Assembly: GCA_945957335.1 (NCBI GenBank)
Contig: CAMFLJ010000183.1
Coordinates: forward strand, 1-7,516
Direction of reading: 5' to 3'
DNA from: an uncultured Actinomycetes bacterium
Lineage (GTDB): Bacteria; Actinomycetota; Acidimicrobiia; Acidimicrobiales; Acidimicrobilacustridaceae
Length of the DNA: 7,516 nucleotides
Shown here: piece after piece, positions 6,154-7,516 of the stretch
How positions within the stretch are numbered: the first letter of the stretch is position 1
Layout: each line of letters opens with the position of its first letter
Program-made: the position numbers and the translations under genes
Notes under the pieces: generated by a model
Databases searched by the model: none
The model's input: the letters and a program-made list of their open reading frames with translations, nothing else
What the model was told of the DNA's origin: nothing

Positions 6154-7516
6154 TCAGGCCTCCTCGGCCGGCTCGGCCGCGTCGAGGAGCGGCTCGGGGG
6201 AACGGACGACGGCGAGCTCGCCGAAGTTGCCGACGGGCGGCGGGGAGGGGCAGGCCCACTCGAGGGTCTGGCCGGTGCCCCACGGGTCGGCCTCGACGCT
6301 GGCGCCGCGGCCGGTGCTGACCAGCGCCAGCAGGGCGAGGAGCACGCCGACGGCGAGCAGGACGTCACCGGCGACCGAGATGCCGTAGAGGGCGTCCTTG
6401 GCGTCGGCGAGCCCGGTGAAGCGGGTCGAGAAGCCGAAGAGGATCAGCGGCAGGCCGGCGAGGGCGCCACCACCGAGCAGGACCAGGGCGTTGAACTTGC
6501 CGATGCCGTCAGCGGCCTCGCGGCCGGTCATCTTGGGCGCCCAGTACATGACGCCGGCGGCCACGGCGGCGAGGCACGCCGCGATGACGAGGGCGAACTG
6601 GCCGCTGCTGTAGGCCTCGGTCTGGCGCAGCTTCAGCGGGGTGATGACGTAGAGGGCACCGGCGAGCACGGCGAGCAGGAGCAGCAGGCCCGAGACCAGC
6701 GAGAGCAGCAGCGGGCTCTTGGCGCTGAACTTGCCGGCCCGCAGCGTGGTGGCCCAGGCGGCGAGCAGCAGCAGCCCCGGCAGCACGATCACCAGGGCGA
6801 AGGCGGCGTAGACGGCCTCGTCCTGGAGCTTGGCGTAGAAGTAGGGCTGGGCCCAGGCGCCGACGCTGAGGATGGCGAACCCGCCGATGCCGACGTACAC
6901 GAGGCCCCGGTTGCGCTGGCGCACCCCGGCGAGGGTGGCGACGACGTCGGAGATGATGCCGAGGCCGGGGATCAGGAAGGCGTAGACCTGCGGCTGGCTG
7001 GTGACCCAGGAGATCTGCTGCCACTGGGCGGCGGGCACCCCGTAGTCGGAGGGCCGGCCGTAGCGGTGGTCGACGTAGATCAGGGCCACGTTGGCGATCA
7101 GCACCGGGAGGGTGAGCAGCCACACCGAGCCGCCGACGAGGGCGGACCAGGTGAAGAACGGCGCCCGGTCGAGCGACATGCCCGGGGTGCGCAGGGCCAC
7201 GGCGGTGGTGATCACGCAGACCGTGGCGAGCATGAGCGAGAGGGCGAGGCCGATGATGGCGAGCAGCACCATCGAGACGGCCTTGTCGTTGCCGCCGCCC
7301 ACGCCGCCGTCGATGGCGTTGGCCACGATGAACACGCCGGCCGACAACAGCCACGTCCAGAGCGCCGCGGCGGCGGCCCGGGGGAAGGCGACGGTGTTGG
7401 CACCGACCTGCAGCGGCACCACGTAGGTGGCCAGGCCGAGCAGCAGCGGGATGAGCACCAGCAGCACGAGGCCGAGGTGGCCGCCCGTGAAGAGGGTCTG
7501 CGCAGCGTCCTTGGAG
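6154..7516 (-). CDS. Heme-copper oxidase subunit I homologue lacking catalytic ligands (5' end beyond window)
   Basis: The reading frame is open to the right edge; 453 residues are visible. By alignment to CtaD about 80 N-terminal residues, including helix I, lie outside. Eleven hydrophobic helices correspond to II-XII. Landmarks shared with CtaD include Pro-Leu-Gln-x-Gly-Ala-x-x-Val-Ala-Phe-Pro-Arg (7415-7377), Gln-Val-Tyr, and a tail with Asp-Pro-Trp...Leu-Glu-Trp...Pro-Ser-Pro-Pro. The active-site residues are replaced: Gly-His-Pro-Glu-Val-Tyr is Ser-Gln-Pro-Gln-Val-Tyr (6999-6982), the CuB His-His pair is Gln-Pro (6849-6844), and the heme a3/heme a His-Phe-His is Gln-Phe-Ala (6600-6592). 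The K-channel Lys is Leu and the D-channel Asp is Thr. It should not reduce oxygen. The open frame and intact motifs argue against a decaying pseudogene. Homology-based pipelines are likely to call it 'cytochrome c oxidase subunit I'. Confidence 0.88.
   Translation of the reverse strand, partial: SKDAAQTLFTGGHLGLVLLVLIPLLLGLATYVVPLQVGANTVAFPRAAAAALWTWLLSAGVFIVANAIDGGVGGGNDKAVSMVLLAIIGLALSLMLATVCVITTAVALRTPGMSLDRAPFFTWSALVGGSVWLLTLPVLIANVALIYVDHRYGRPSDYGVPAAQWQQISWVTSQPQVYAFLIPGLGIISDVVATLAGVRQRNRGLVYVGIGGFAILSVGAWAQPYFYAKLQDEAVYAAFALVIVLPGLLLLAAWATTLRAGKFSAKSPLLLSLVSGLLLLLAVLAGALYVITPLKLRQTEAYSSGQFALVIAACLAAVAAGVMYWAPKMTGREAADGIGKFNALVLLGGGALAGLPLILFGFSTRFTGLADAKDALYGISVAGDVLLAVGVLLALLALVSTGRGASVEADPWGTGQTLEWACPSPPPVGNFGELAVVRSPEPLLDAAEPAEEA
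6159..6165 (-). promoter_or_regulatory. Ribosome binding site of the subunit III-like gene
   Basis: The minus strand reads GAGGAGG, 6 bases before the ATG at 6152-6150. It overlaps the final Glu-Glu codons of the subunit I-like gene, so the two genes are probably co-translated. Confidence 0.75.

Noticed and set aside
4653..6320. Plus-strand open frame of 555 codons spanning three minus-strand genes
   Set aside because: It crosses gene boundaries on the other strand, has the low-complexity Gly/Asp/His/Arg composition of a shadow frame and no recognisable motif.
6154..7516. Treating the subunit I-like gene as a decaying pseudogene or a sequencing artefact
   Set aside because: The frame is open for over 450 codons with normal membrane-helix pattern, conserved non-catalytic motifs and good coupling to the next gene. 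The losses fall selectively at ligand and channel positions.
1..7516. Search for tRNA, rRNA, CRISPR arrays, insertion sequences or attachment sites
   Set aside because: By eye, no cloverleaf-like segment, regularly spaced repeat, transposase frame or terminal inverted repeat was found on either strand.

Overview
The window is GC-rich DNA from a high-GC Gram-positive-like bacterium. It holds an aerobic respiratory (cytochrome c oxidase) gene cluster, transcribed right to left on the minus strand, with the 3' end of an unrelated plus-strand gene at its left edge. Subunit II carries a fused cytochrome c domain (caa3 type) and the order II-I-III-IV matches the classic ctaCDEF arrangement. With the GC-biased codons and the ECF-sigma-like tail next door, this suggests an actinobacterium of the Acidimicrobiia type. 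Mycobacterium and Corynebacterium are less likely, because their subunit II lacks the fused cytochrome c. This placement is inference from gene content, not a phylogenetic result.

Layout, in the direction of transcription: a subunit I-like protein cut by the right edge (to 6154); a subunit III-like protein (6152-5559); a 7-helix membrane protein of unknown function (5552-4689); about 190 bases without a convincing gene; ctaC (4497-3244); ctaD (3195-1150); ctaE (1157-519, TTG start); ctaF (510-151). A perfect 10-bp hairpin at 99-122 lies between ctaF and the convergent plus-strand gene ending at 81 and probably stops transcription from both sides.

The downstream four genes form a complete, canonical A-type proton-pumping caa3 oxidase: CuA, heme c, heme a, heme a3, CuB, the cross-linked Tyr, the D-channel Asp/Glu and the K-channel Lys are all present. 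The upstream three genes are the unusual part. The subunit I homologue keeps the fold and several landmark sequences but has lost all three CuB histidines, the heme a3 histidine, one heme a histidine and the D- and K-channel residues. Its partner subunit III homologue has also lost the conserved Glu and His residues. There is no second subunit II. The arrangement looks like a non-catalytic 'shadow' oxidase module encoded just upstream of, and probably expressed with, the working enzyme. It is the strongest candidate here for an undescribed system.
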